A stretch of 64,000 bases of DNA from a bacterium (GTDB lineage Bacteria > Zixibacteria > MSB-5A5 > CAIYYT01): positions 62,001 to 126,000 of the forward strand of contig JADJGC010000024.1 in assembly GCA_016708315.1 (NCBI GenBank), written 5' to 3'. Of this stretch, positions 36,065 to 44,827 are shown in pieces. How positions within the stretch are numbered: the stretch's first letter is position 1; every line of letters starts with the position of its first letter. A program made the position numbers and the translations under genes. The notes beneath the pieces were generated by a model. It had not been told where the DNA came from and did not search any database. It was given only the letters and a program-made list of their open reading frames with translations.

Positions 36065-37127
36065 TATATTCCTCCGCCATTTCGATGAATTTTTCGTCGA
36101 CACGCTTCAAGGAATATACGGCCTCCGTCAATTCGACACCAACAATTTCGTTTCCGCGCAGTGCAACCATCTGTCCGAAGCGGCCATCGCGAATGAAGTC
36201 GACAGCGGCTGAGCCATATCGCGTCGCCAGCACCCGGTCGTATGCCGACGGTGCTCCGCCGCGCTGAATGTGCCCGAGGATTACTGCACGTGCTTCGAAC
36301 TTAGTGCGTTTTTCGATTTCATCAGCAAGCAATGTACCTATGCCGCCGAGCCGGACATGGCCGAACTGGTCGACTCCCATGTCCTTAACGATCAGCGAAC
36401 CGTCCTGGTCAACCTGCGTATTGAACGCGACCTTTGCACCTTCGGAAACAACCACAATAGAGAAATCTTTGCCGCGTTTGTGACGTTTGCGAATCAGTTC
36501 GCAAACCTTGTCGATTACGACCGGACGCTCGGGAATCAAGATGACATCCGCGCCGCCGGCGACACCGGCATAGAGTGCGATCCAGCCTGTATGTCTGCCC
36601 ATTACTTCAGTAACGAGGACGCGATTGTGCGATTCGGCAGTGGTATGCAGCCGGTCGATTGCTTCCATCGCGATGTTCACCGCAGTGTCGAAACCGAAAG
36701 TCTGATCAGTACCCGACAAGTCGTTGTCGATCGTCTTGGGAATGCCGACGATTTTGACGCCAAGTGCTCCGAGCTTCTGCGCTACACCAAGCGTGTCTTC
36801 GCCGCCGATGGCAACCAGGCAATCAAGTTCGAGATCCTTGAGGTTGCGCATGAGTTCGTCGGGATTTTCCGCATTCTTGAATGGATTGGTGCGCGAGGTC
36901 TTGAGCATGGTTCCGCCGCGATGAAGAATGCCGGAGACATCATTGATGCCGAGCGGTTGAACATTTGTGTCGCCCAGCAGTCCTTTCCAGCCTTCGCGGA
37001 TTCCGATGACCTCCCAACCGTTCTTGTTGATTCCCTTGCGCACGACCGCCCGAATAACGGCGTTAAGCCCCGGGCAGTCTCCGCCGCCGGTGATAATCCC
37101 TACTCGCAATTTGTTACCTCCATCCAT
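36057..37127 (-). CDS. pfp: Phosphofructokinase, probably pyrophosphate-dependent
   Basis: Phosphorylates fructose-6-phosphate. The 356-residue protein has GGGDCPGLNAVIRAVV near the start, IPKTIDNDLSGTD with the catalytic Asp, and EVMGRHTGWIAL. Two positions that decide the phosphoryl donor point to PPi: Asp111 in GGEDT, where ATP enzymes have Gly (GGDGS), and Lys131 in PKTIDND, where ATP enzymes have Gly (PGTIDND). If so the step is reversible and saves ATP. Some related group III enzymes use ATP despite partial matches, so the donor is a prediction. It lies 34 bases downstream of the protease gene and leads the glycolytic genes. Confidence 0.9.
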   Translation of the reverse strand: MDGGNKLRVGIITGGGDCPGLNAVIRAVVRKGINKNGWEVIGIREGWKGLLGDTNVQPLGINDVSGILHRGGTMLKTSRTNPFKNAENPDELMRNLKDLELDCLVAIGGEDTLGVAQKLGALGVKIVGIPKTIDNDLSGTDQTFGFDTAVNIAMEAIDRLHTTAESHNRVLVTEVMGRHTGWIALYAGVAGGADVILIPERPVVIDKVCELIRKRHKRGKDFSIVVVSEGAKVAFNTQVDQDGSLIVKDMGVDQFGHVRLGGIGTLLADEIEKRTKFEARAVILGHIQRGGAPSAYDRVLATRYGSAAVDFIRDGRFGQMVALRGNEIVGVELTEAVYSLKRVDEKFIEMAEEYIG

Positions 37128-37161
37128 TTACTCTGTCTGTATATCGGCAAGTGGCGACAAT

Positions 37162-38991
37162 TTAGTATAAACTGTCCAATATCAACTCGACGTTAATTTT
37201 CTCTTTCCCGCGCAAAATGTCAATAATAACCCGAGAGTACTTTCCTCCGATTAGCGCGGAGTTGATTTCGGCGACGCTCATACCATCGGTGGATCGACCT
37301 TCGATGGCAGCGATTCGATCCCCTACCTGTATTAATCCATCACCGGGCCGTCCCTGAATGACATCGGATACAATGATAGCATCCTCTGACTTTGCAAGGA
37401 CAATGCCCGCCATATTGCGGATCGTGCTCAGCCGATCAAACTGATCTGTCGGTTTGAAGTAGATTGATTCTGTCGGGTAATCGAATGTCACAATGAAACG
37501 TTTAAGAACTCCGGCGCCGATGTTTCCGGCCGTCTGAGCGCCGGCAAAGATACCGGATTCCGAGGTCGAATAGTTCACCAGCACAGAATCAATGCGATAG
37601 TCGCAAAGTTCCAACGCCGGCAGTTCGCCGATGAGTCCCGATGAACCGCCGCCGATGCCGACAGCTGTCACTTGATGATATTGGCTGCGGTCTTCGGCGA
37701 GTAGATTATTGCGTTCCACGAAAGGCGAATTGAAATCCACTGTCGCTCCCGAACCGGTATCAAGGCGGAAACGACCGATGATGCCGTCATTGATTCTCGC
37801 ATCGATGTACGGTAGCCGGAAATCGAGATTCAATCGGCACTCACTACCCCAACCGGAGCGATCAACCTTACTATCTCGATGTATGATGAGATTGGAGTCT
37901 TCATAATCCACGGTAATGGCAAATCGACTTAGCAGGTCATAGCCGACGATACCGTCAATGCGCTTGGTCCCGGCTGCCTGAAGTGGCGACAAATCCATCG
38001 CATAAACCGGCAAATCGCTCAGCGACAAATCGCCGATGTGAAGCGAGTCCAATTGGTAGACCTCGCTGACATCTGCCCCGCCAACGCCGCGAGCTTCGAC
38101 CTGGCCGAGATGTTCGAGCTTGAGCCGTTCGACCAAATCAGCATTTAGTGCAGTGCCGCCCGCGCCCGAATCGAATATGAACCGCATGGTTCCGTAACCC
38201 GGAACATCGGCATCGAAGTAAATGTGATTCCGATACAATTCGAACGGTACGACTACTTCTGCCGTGCCGCCAAGGTCTGCAGCGGTATTATCGCCTAATT
38301 CAAATGCCGAGTCGGCAATGCTGGTGTTGAATTCCACGCTTTTCACGCGATTGACTCCGGCAACTATTCCGGCATCGGTAGCTTCGGTGGTCTGATGTGC
38401 CACCATAATACCGTCGACTAAGCGATAGTCTGCAGGATAGGCAAACACAATCGCCATATCCGTAATCAGCTTGACGCGCTGAATGAGGTAACTCTCTTTC
38501 GAAATTGCCACTGTGGCATCGGTACCGCCTTTGGGCGAAATCTTTACTTGATAGCACGACTTGCCTTCGACCTCGACGTCGTCAATCAACAGTTCGATAA
38601 CGCCGTCAAATTTCGACGGTGTCATGTAGGTGCCGCGATCAAGAACCAACTGAGTGACTACCAGACCTTTCAAGTCGCCGGTCATGGAATGCGTCAATCC
38701 CATCTGATCGCGCAACCAGCAGTCGTCGCCGTTACAGACTTGCGTGTAGGTCATGATCGGAAGGGCCAGATCGACGCGGATCTTGTCGGGTGACTTGTAG
38801 AAGGTCACGGTGGTCCCCTTCATGCCGCCGACTTCAGTTTCTGACTTCACCACTGCCGACTTAATAGCGGCGAGATTTTCCAACCCGCCCATAGCTTCAG
38901 CGTGTTTCTTGAGTATGTCGTCAAGCGTCGCGCTCTGCGCGGACGCGCCGATAAACGTGAGGAACGCGGCAATGATCGCTCTAATAATCAT
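37162..38991 (-). CDS. Secreted retropepsin-like aspartic protease with two catalytic motifs and a PDZ domain
   Basis: The 609-residue protein has a signal peptide (MIIRAIIAAFLTFIGASAQS), an N-terminal domain of about 220 residues resembling outer-membrane lipoprotein-sorting folds (SAVVKSETEVGGMKGT; VTFYKSPDKIRVDL), and two successive retropepsin-like modules. The first has FIFDSGAGGTALN (Asp274) and later GIVGYDLLSRF; the second has FRLDTGSGATVDF (Asp411) and later GNIGAGVLKRF. A C-terminal PDZ domain (about 530-605) has GDGLIQVGDRIAAIEG. Probably periplasmic or surface-exposed. Substrate unknown. It is the first gene of the run leading into phosphofructokinase, and no strong promoter is visible in the 109 bases upstream. 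Confidence 0.85.
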   Translation of the reverse strand: MIIRAIIAAFLTFIGASAQSATLDDILKKHAEAMGGLENLAAIKSAVVKSETEVGGMKGTTVTFYKSPDKIRVDLALPIMTYTQVCNGDDCWLRDQMGLTHSMTGDLKGLVVTQLVLDRGTYMTPSKFDGVIELLIDDVEVEGKSCYQVKISPKGGTDATVAISKESYLIQRVKLITDMAIVFAYPADYRLVDGIMVAHQTTEATDAGIVAGVNRVKSVEFNTSIADSAFELGDNTAADLGGTAEVVVPFELYRNHIYFDADVPGYGTMRFIFDSGAGGTALNADLVERLKLEHLGQVEARGVGGADVSEVYQLDSLHIGDLSLSDLPVYAMDLSPLQAAGTKRIDGIVGYDLLSRFAITVDYEDSNLIIHRDSKVDRSGWGSECRLNLDFRLPYIDARINDGIIGRFRLDTGSGATVDFNSPFVERNNLLAEDRSQYHQVTAVGIGGGSSGLIGELPALELCDYRIDSVLVNYSTSESGIFAGAQTAGNIGAGVLKRFIVTFDYPTESIYFKPTDQFDRLSTIRNMAGIVLAKSEDAIIVSDVIQGRPGDGLIQVGDRIAAIEGRSTDGMSVAEINSALIGGKYSRVIIDILRGKEKINVELILDSLY

Positions 38992-39100
38992 CTGTAATCA
39001 TCCATTTGATTGTTTAGGTGGAGTCTGATTTGATCTGGAATATCTGTGGAGTGATGTTGTTTCAAAATTTCCTGACAATCAAGTAACAGCTGGACAATGC

Positions 39101-39829
39101 CTATGCCACAGGACTGTGTTTCTTCTTTGCCAAATGTGTCATCTTCTCGGGCAAATTGGTGATTATTCCATCGACACCGATATCGATCAATCGCCGCGCT
39201 GTGAGTTCGTTGTCGACTGTCCAGACTGCCGCCGCAAAGCCGGCATCATTGAGTCGTTTGACGACACCCGGTTTTGCCAGCAGACGCGAGAGATGGGCAA
39301 CGCTACAGCGAAGGCTCTGCATACGCTCGATCAGATTTGCTGAGAAGTCCAATTTCATTTTGACGTTGCGTATCGGTCCGACAATCAATGCCGTATGCGA
39401 ACGCGGCACCAGGGTCTTAATCTTGCTAACGATCTTTGCATTGAAACTCGAGTAGATAATGGCCGGATCGGTGGCGTGCCGTCCGAGCGAGCGCACAAGA
39501 TCGGACTCGATACCAGCCGATTTGATGTCTAAAACAATCTCAATTCTTCCGACAAACTCGTGCAGAAATCGGTCGAATCGCAACAAATGTTGGCGCGAAT
39601 CCAGATGCAGTTTGTCGATAGTTTTGGAGTCGGTCCGGCTGAGATAACCGGAAAAACCGGTCATTCTGGACAGATGATAGTCGTGAAAACAATAGATGAC
39701 GCCATCGCGAGAGCAGCGTAAATCGACTTCGAGCGCATCCGCACCGCAGTCGGTCGCATAGCGAAACGCAGATAAGCTATTCTCGGGAAAGAGCTTAGAA
39801 GATCCGCGATGTGCGATGATTCGTGTCAT
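39101..39829 (-). CDS. ugpQ: Glycerophosphodiester phosphodiesterase
   Basis: Cleaves glycerophosphodiesters to glycerol-3-phosphate and an alcohol. The 242-residue barrel has the active-site start IAHRGSSKLFPENSLSAF, the metal-binding ALEVDLRCSRDGVIYCFHD with the second catalytic His, and VWTVDNELTARRLIDIGVDGIITN near the end. No signal peptide, so it is cytoplasmic like UgpQ rather than periplasmic like GlpQ. Divergent from the rml-type operon. Confidence 0.93.
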   Translation of the reverse strand: MTRIIAHRGSSKLFPENSLSAFRYATDCGADALEVDLRCSRDGVIYCFHDYHLSRMTGFSGYLSRTDSKTIDKLHLDSRQHLLRFDRFLHEFVGRIEIVLDIKSAGIESDLVRSLGRHATDPAIIYSSFNAKIVSKIKTLVPRSHTALIVGPIRNVKMKLDFSANLIERMQSLRCSVAHLSRLLAKPGVVKRLNDAGFAAAVWTVDNELTARRLIDIGVDGIITNLPEKMTHLAKKKHSPVA

Positions 39830-39860
39830 GTGTGGCGATGATAGCAGTTTCGAGTTGTCA

Positions 39861-39889
39861 TTTCAACAAAAGACTTTTACCTTTATACG
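39861..39889 (+). promoter_or_regulatory. Promoter candidate of the rml-type operon
   Basis: TTTCAA (39861-39866), 17 bases, TATACG (39884-39889), ahead of the nucleotidyltransferase start at 39923. Match is moderate (4 of 6 in each box). Confidence 0.35.
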
Positions 39890-39922
39890 TCTGAATATGC
39901 AGTCGGGAGGCATGTTAAACCA

Positions 39923-40360
39923 GTGAAAGGCGTTATTCTTGCCGGCGGATTGGGAACGCGCCTCTATCCGCTCACAAAAATCACCAATAAGCACCTGTTG
40001 CCGGTCTATGACCAGCCGATGATATACTATCCGATTCAGACAATGGTCAGAGCTGGAATTACGGATATAATGATAGTCACCGGCGGCAATCACGCCGGAG
40101 ACTTCTTGCAACTGCTTGGCAACGGCAAAGACTTCGGGCTCAACGAGATCCGCTTCGCCTACCAAGAGGGCGAGGACGGCATTGCCAGCGCTTTGTCGCT
40201 GGCTCGCCATTTTGTCGGGAAAGATCGTTTTTGCACGATTCTTGGTGATAACATCATTGAGGACGACATCCGGCCGCAAGTACAGCAATTCGCAGGCATG
40301 AGATTACCGATGTCTCCAACCATTACGTGCGCAAGTCCGCCTGTGGGTATCATGTCTTGA
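39923..40360 (+). pseudogene. rfbA: Glucose-1-phosphate thymidylyltransferase-like gene, N-terminal part
   Basis: Sugar nucleotidyltransferase of the short RmlA/StrD group, which makes dTDP-glucose. The N-terminal half is normal: VILAGGLGTRLYPLTKITNKHLLPVYDQPMI cannot be mistaken, followed by VTGGNHAGDFLQLLG, the active-site YQEGEDGIASAL and ILGDNIIED. After VQQFAG (about residue 126) the family sequence stops and 20 unrelated residues follow. About 70 residues that normally carry the KEVPDPERFGV-type and EKP-type motifs are absent, and the true C-terminal end appears in another frame at 40300-40467. Start is GTG 39923; GGGAGG lies at 39905-39910, slightly far upstream. Confidence 0.85.
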
Positions 40361-40467
40361 CCGGCTGGTGGAGCGACGCTGGAACGTTTGAATCACTCTA
40401 TCGTGCCAACGGACTGGTAAAGGAATTGCGAAACAAATCTCTCGGAAAAGGTGAATTACATGATTGA
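40300..40467 (+). pseudogene. rfbA: Glucose-1-phosphate thymidylyltransferase-like gene, C-terminal remnant
   Basis: In a frame different from the N-terminal part, codons from 40300 read EITDVSNHYVRKSACGYHV, then LTGWWSDAGTFESLYRANGLV and KELRNKSLGKGELHD, ending at TGA 40467. This is the family's C-terminal end (normally ELEITDVNNxYI ... GWWTDAGTFESL). The junction with the N-terminal part lies at about 40297-40300. So roughly 210 bases are missing and the frame is lost. Its end overlaps the start of the next gene. Confidence 0.85.
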
Positions 40468-40915
40468 TGGAGTAAAAGTTAAACAGCTCAAGGTCAACTG
40501 CGACGAGCGCGGCAATCTCTTCGAAGTATTGCGCTCTGACGACGAGATGTTCATCAAGTTCGGCCAGGCGTATGTTACCACATCATATCCGGGAGTTATC
40601 AAAGCCTGGCATATGCACAAGAATCAGTTTGACCAGATGTGCGTCATCGTCGGACGGGTTAAGTTCGTGCTGTATGATGCCCGCGAAAACTCATCCACCT
40701 ACGGTGAAATCAACGAGCTGTTCTTCGGCGATCAAAATCGCATGCTGGTGCAGATTCCGCCGGGCGTTTATCACGGATTCAAGAACATCGGTATTGACGA
40801 GTGCATCGTGTTGAATATTCCGACTGAGGTCTACCAACACACCAGTCCAGACGAATACCGGCTCGACCCGCAAGACAAGAAGATTCCCTATACTTGGGCA
40901 CGCCACGATGGCTGA
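40460..40915 (+). CDS. rfbC: dTDP-4-dehydrorhamnose 3,5-epimerase-like cupin
   Basis: A RmlC-type cupin of 151 residues. It shows VNCDERGNLFEVLRSDD, the His-containing VIKAWHMHKNQFDQMCVIVG (the family has RGLHxQ here, so the catalytic His is kept but the preceding Arg-Gly is replaced), and VQIPPGVYHGFKNIG. It is shorter than enterobacterial RmlC (about 180 residues), so the exact sugar substrate is uncertain. ATG 40460 is preferred because GGAAAAGG lies upstream; a GTG at 40451 is possible. Overlaps rfbB by 8 nt. Confidence 0.82.
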   Translation: MIDGVKVKQLKVNCDERGNLFEVLRSDDEMFIKFGQAYVTTSYPGVIKAWHMHKNQFDQMCVIVGRVKFVLYDARENSSTYGEINELFFGDQNRMLVQIPPGVYHGFKNIGIDECIVLNIPTEVYQHTSPDEYRLDPQDKKIPYTWARHDG

Positions 40916-41918
40916 TCTCTCGGTTCTGGTTTGCGGCGGCTGCGGGTTTATCGGTTCGAACTTTGTCCGCGCCTTGGCGGAACACAATCCGCAATGCCGC
41001 ATCACCGTTGCCGATGCCTTGTCTTATGCAGGCTATACCGACAATCTTGGTGAACTGCTTGAGAATCGCCACGTAGTCTTCTTCCTGCGCAATATCGCCG
41101 AATACGAAGGGATGCGCGAAGTCTTCCACAACAGCTACGATCTGGTAATCAATTTCGCCGCCGAGACTCATGTTGATCGCTCGCTGTACAACACATCGAG
41201 CTTCGTCCGCGCCAACATAGTCGGTGTCGATGTGCTGTTGGCTTTGTGCCGCGAGTTCAACGTGCCGTTCCTGCAGATTTCGACCGACGAGGTCTATGGC
41301 CCTGCCGGTGAGCACGACTGCTTCACCGAGGAAGCACAGCTTAAACCGTCGAGCCCCTATGCCGCAAGCAAAGCCTCTGGCGATCTGTTGGTACAGGCCG
41401 CTATCAGAACATTTGACCAGGATGTCGCAATCGTGCGCACGACCAACAACTATGGTCCGAGACAGTTTCCTGAGAAGCTAATCCCCTATTTCATTCACTT
41501 GCTTCAGCAAGGACAGCCATTGCCAGTGTACGGTGATGGTTTGCAGAAACGTTGCTGGCTGCATGTTGAAGACTTCTGCGCGGCTCTGCTCAAATTGATC
41601 GCCGACTTTCCTCGCGGGGAGATCTTCAATATCGGAGCGACTTCGGAATACACGAATCTCGAAATTGTCGAGTCGCTGATTCGACTTACGGGCGGGCGTT
41701 CGCCAATCAGCCACGTCACTGACCGACCGGCACACGACCGACGCTACTGGATAGATTCGAGTAAATTTATCGCGCGATACGGCGCCCTGTCCCAACGCGA
41801 TTTGCTCAGCGGTTTGGAATCGACAGTGCAGTGGTACATTGATAACCCCAGAATCTTCGAACGACTCGGCGGTAACGAAGCAAAATCGTTCGAGCAAAGC
41901 CACTACCACCACCAATAA
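40908..41918 (+). CDS. rfbB: dTDP-glucose 4,6-dehydratase
   Basis: Extended short-chain dehydrogenase that makes dTDP-4-keto-6-deoxyglucose. The 336-residue enzyme has the NAD loop CGGCGFIGSNFVRAL (Cys in place of the usual Ala in GGAGFIG), the NFAAETHVDRS motif, the catalytic STDEVYG and YAASK, and the RTTNNYGPRQFPEKLIP segment. All catalytic residues seem present. Followed by rfbD with a TAATG stop/start overlap. Confidence 0.95.
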   Translation: MADLSVLVCGGCGFIGSNFVRALAEHNPQCRITVADALSYAGYTDNLGELLENRHVVFFLRNIAEYEGMREVFHNSYDLVINFAAETHVDRSLYNTSSFVRANIVGVDVLLALCREFNVPFLQISTDEVYGPAGEHDCFTEEAQLKPSSPYAASKASGDLLVQAAIRTFDQDVAIVRTTNNYGPRQFPEKLIPYFIHLLQQGQPLPVYGDGLQKRCWLHVEDFCAALLKLIADFPRGEIFNIGATSEYTNLEIVESLIRLTGGRSPISHVTDRPAHDRRYWIDSSKFIARYGALSQRDLLSGLESTVQWYIDNPRIFERLGGNEAKSFEQSHYHHQ

Positions 41919-42808
41919 TGAGTCTGCGCGTTCTGGTTACCGGCGGGTCGGGCCTGCTTGGCTCGGCGCTGGTGCGGCAGCTTTGCAGCACGCATGATGT
42001 CGTCGCGACCTACCAGACCAACGAACGCAATCTCCCCTTTGGCTGTGGCCGCTCTGTCAAAATTGACTTGAGCCACCGCGAGTCAGCACTGCAGTTGTTC
42101 AAGGATCAGAAATTTGATGTCGTGATTAACGCCGCCGGTGCAACCTCGGTTGATCGCTGCGAACGCGATCGTGACTATGTGCAGAAGGGGAATGTCGATA
42201 TCGTCGAGAATCTTATTGCGGCATCGGCGACAGCACGCTTCCGACTGTTTCAGATATCTTCCGACTACGTATTTGACGGCAACGACGGTCCGCCGACTGA
42301 GCACTGGAAACCCAATCCGATCAACATCTACGGCACCAGCAAGCGACTCGCCGAGGAACGCATCGTCGAGTCGAAGATGAATGCCGTCATTCTGCGCGTG
42401 TGTGCGTTGTATTCCAACAGTCCCTCGGCCAAAAGCAATATCGCCAAGTTAGTTGCGCAGAGTTTGAAATCGAATGAAGTCTATCCGGCGGCAGATGATT
42501 TGTTCGCCAATCCGACTGAGGTCAATGATTTGGCTGAGGCGATAGTGAAGCTAATCGGAATCGCAGAATTGCCGCAGATATTGCATCTCGCACCGGCGGA
42601 GTATCTTTCTCGTTACGAATTCGCAATCAAGATCGCCGAACGTCTGGGCGCTGATCCGAAGCTGATTTCGCCAGTCAAGATTGACGATCTGGATTTGCCT
42701 GCGCTTCGACCCAAGTTTGCAGGTCTGCGGTCTGAGATCGCCGCAGGGCTGCTGGGTCGAGAGTTAAAAGGGGCGACGGAAATCGTGAAGACGCTCCCTG
42801 CAATGTAG
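41918..42808 (+). CDS. rfbD: dTDP-4-dehydrorhamnose reductase-like protein
   Basis: Final reductase for dTDP-deoxysugars such as rhamnose. The 296-residue protein has the NAD(P) loop VTGGSGLLGSALVRQL, VVINAAGATSVDRCE, SSDYVFDG and the catalytic YGTSK followed by LAEE. It fits the RmlD/SDR family; without the complete nucleotidyltransferase the pathway may need another rfbA copy elsewhere. The last gene of the short operon; no terminator is visible in the 57 bases before the convergent gene. Confidence 0.88.
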   Translation: MSLRVLVTGGSGLLGSALVRQLCSTHDVVATYQTNERNLPFGCGRSVKIDLSHRESALQLFKDQKFDVVINAAGATSVDRCERDRDYVQKGNVDIVENLIAASATARFRLFQISSDYVFDGNDGPPTEHWKPNPINIYGTSKRLAEERIVESKMNAVILRVCALYSNSPSAKSNIAKLVAQSLKSNEVYPAADDLFANPTEVNDLAEAIVKLIGIAELPQILHLAPAEYLSRYEFAIKIAERLGADPKLISPVKIDDLDLPALRPKFAGLRSEIAAGLLGRELKGATEIVKTLPAM

Positions 42809-42865
42809 GGCAGCGCGATTCTTCGGCATCGCTCCTGAATACTACAATCCGTGACTCAATCGAAT

Positions 42866-44827
42866 CTAGTTACAGCCTCCACATGGGGCGGCGCCGCCAC
42901 CAAAGATGAAGCTGATTAGATAAACTGCGTCAGATACATCAACTCCGCCATCGCAATCCGAGTCACCAACCCAAAGTGGACTTGGAGCTGTACCACCGCC
43001 AAATATGTAAGAAATCAAGAATACCGCGTCCGATACGTTGTAGGCACCGAGGCCATCCGGCCCGGCGCAATTTCCAGTGTAAAGCGTCAAGAATCCGTTG
43101 TCCGCCGCGACGTAGAGCACGTCGCCCTGCACCTCAAGCGCCCACGGCCAGCCGGGATTTGTGTCGTATGCTCCCGCCCGAAACGGCGCTTCAGGATTCG
43201 CGATATTGATTACTTGGATTCCCAGCGTATAGTCCGCCAGATAGAGATAATCACCGTTGATTGCCATGCTGCGGGTGAAGTCTACTTCAGTAACCTCCCC
43301 TACTTGAATCGGAATCTGCGGATCGCTGATGTCAAAGACAAAGAGTGAACCATATTGAAAACCTGTTGGATTCTCCATCGCGACGAACATATAATCACCT
43401 CGAGCAGCAATAGCAGCGTTCCAACCATAAGGTGGTGTCACCTGACTTACAATCAGAGTCGGCGATTGTGGAGTAGTTATGTCGTAGATAGATACCGCAT
43501 GTGCCCAGTTGGAAACGAACAGTCGACCAGCATCGCTGTACAAGTAAATTATGCCCGGACTGTCGAATGTGGTAATCCACGTAGGTAGTGTTGGGTTCGA
43601 AATATCGATGACAGCAACTCCGGCGTCGTAATCTGCAACGTATGCGTAGTCACCTTGAACCACAATTCGTCCTATCTTGCGCGGTTCTGTACAACTTCCG
43701 GCCAGCACCGGCGCCGTGGGAATCGTCAAATCAAACACCAATAGTCCGCAGCTACTGTCAGTGACAAAAGCATAATTGTCGCGAATGGCGACCCCTTGAG
43801 CGTTGCCCGGTGTGTCATACGAAGCAACAACTTGCGGTTCTTCAGGGTTGGAAACATCGATTACTTGAATTCCAGCGACTCCGTTAGCTTCAACCGCGTA
43901 ATTGCCGATCATTGCCAGATCATAGCCCATTCCGGGTGTTTCGAGTCTCCAGGTTTCTACTGGCAAGAGTGGATCCGCCAAGTCATAGACAGCCAGCCCT
44001 TCGTACCAGTGCGGCCCATAAGCAATACTACTGGACAGATGCAGGTTCTGTGTCATCCCGGAAATCGACCAGGAACCGACAATTTCTGGAGCAGACTCTA
44101 CGGTAATATCCACGATCTTACAGTTGGTGTTTCCCTTGACGTACAAGTAATGATCCAGTCGCTCAATCCTGGTGGGCCAGAAGTCACCCGGATCCAGTTT
44201 CAATCTTGACATCAGAGAAGGTGCCAGCGGATTCGTGACATTAACTACGATGAGTGAAGTGTCCGCTCGGTTTGACACATAAGCATAGCTACCGCTAACT
44301 TCAACATCCCATGCATCACCATTACAGGAAACGCTGCTTAGCCACTGCGGAGACGTCTTGTTCGCAATGCTGACGATATTCAAATTCCATTCGTCGGTGA
44401 CATACGCGTAATCGCCCTGCACATCGACATTATTCGGTAACATTGGAACGTTGACGAACCCGAGCGAGACCGGCGACATCGGGTTGGATATGTCGAATAC
44501 TTCCAGCCCTGATAGCGAATTCATGACCGACGCGTGCGTCAGGTAGAAATAGTCGCCGACAATGTCAAAGCCATAAAAATAGCAGCCGGACACCGTAGGA
44601 AACACATTCAGCAGTGTCGGACTCGCCGTCACATCGAAGACCAACAGACCTTTATCAAGGATTACGACATAGAGCGCATTCCCCACTATCGCAAGTTCTG
44701 CGTTGAATGCCGGGTAGGGATACCTGTATAGAATGACTGGCGCTGCCGGATTTGTGATATCCACCACTTCCAAGCCATACGCCATCCAGCAATATGCGCG
44801 ATTGCCGGAGACAACTGCGTCTGCCAT
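42866..44827 (-). CDS. LVIVD-repeat beta-propeller-like protein with C-terminal dockerin repeats
   Basis: A long series of about 40-45-residue LVIVD-type repeats: pairs such as GDYAYVADYDAG followed by VAVIDISNPTLPTW, at least a dozen in all, expected to build one or more beta-propellers. The last 65 residues are a type I dockerin-like duplication (VSDAVFLISYIFGGGTAP; DSDCDGGVDVSDAVYLISFIFGGG). No T9SS sorting domain is seen. The 653-codon frame starting at ATG 44827 lacks a signal peptide because the true N-terminus is in another frame upstream; the frame itself is open to about 44890. Presumably secreted; binding partner unknown, possibly a cohesin domain. Confidence 0.85.
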   Translation of the reverse strand: MADAVVSGNRAYCWMAYGLEVVDITNPAAPVILYRYPYPAFNAELAIVGNALYVVILDKGLLVFDVTASPTLLNVFPTVSGCYFYGFDIVGDYFYLTHASVMNSLSGLEVFDISNPMSPVSLGFVNVPMLPNNVDVQGDYAYVTDEWNLNIVSIANKTSPQWLSSVSCNGDAWDVEVSGSYAYVSNRADTSLIVVNVTNPLAPSLMSRLKLDPGDFWPTRIERLDHYLYVKGNTNCKIVDITVESAPEIVGSWSISGMTQNLHLSSSIAYGPHWYEGLAVYDLADPLLPVETWRLETPGMGYDLAMIGNYAVEANGVAGIQVIDVSNPEEPQVVASYDTPGNAQGVAIRDNYAFVTDSSCGLLVFDLTIPTAPVLAGSCTEPRKIGRIVVQGDYAYVADYDAGVAVIDISNPTLPTWITTFDSPGIIYLYSDAGRLFVSNWAHAVSIYDITTPQSPTLIVSQVTPPYGWNAAIAARGDYMFVAMENPTGFQYGSLFVFDISDPQIPIQVGEVTEVDFTRSMAINGDYLYLADYTLGIQVINIANPEAPFRAGAYDTNPGWPWALEVQGDVLYVAADNGFLTLYTGNCAGPDGLGAYNVSDAVFLISYIFGGGTAPSPLWVGDSDCDGGVDVSDAVYLISFIFGGGAAPCGGCN

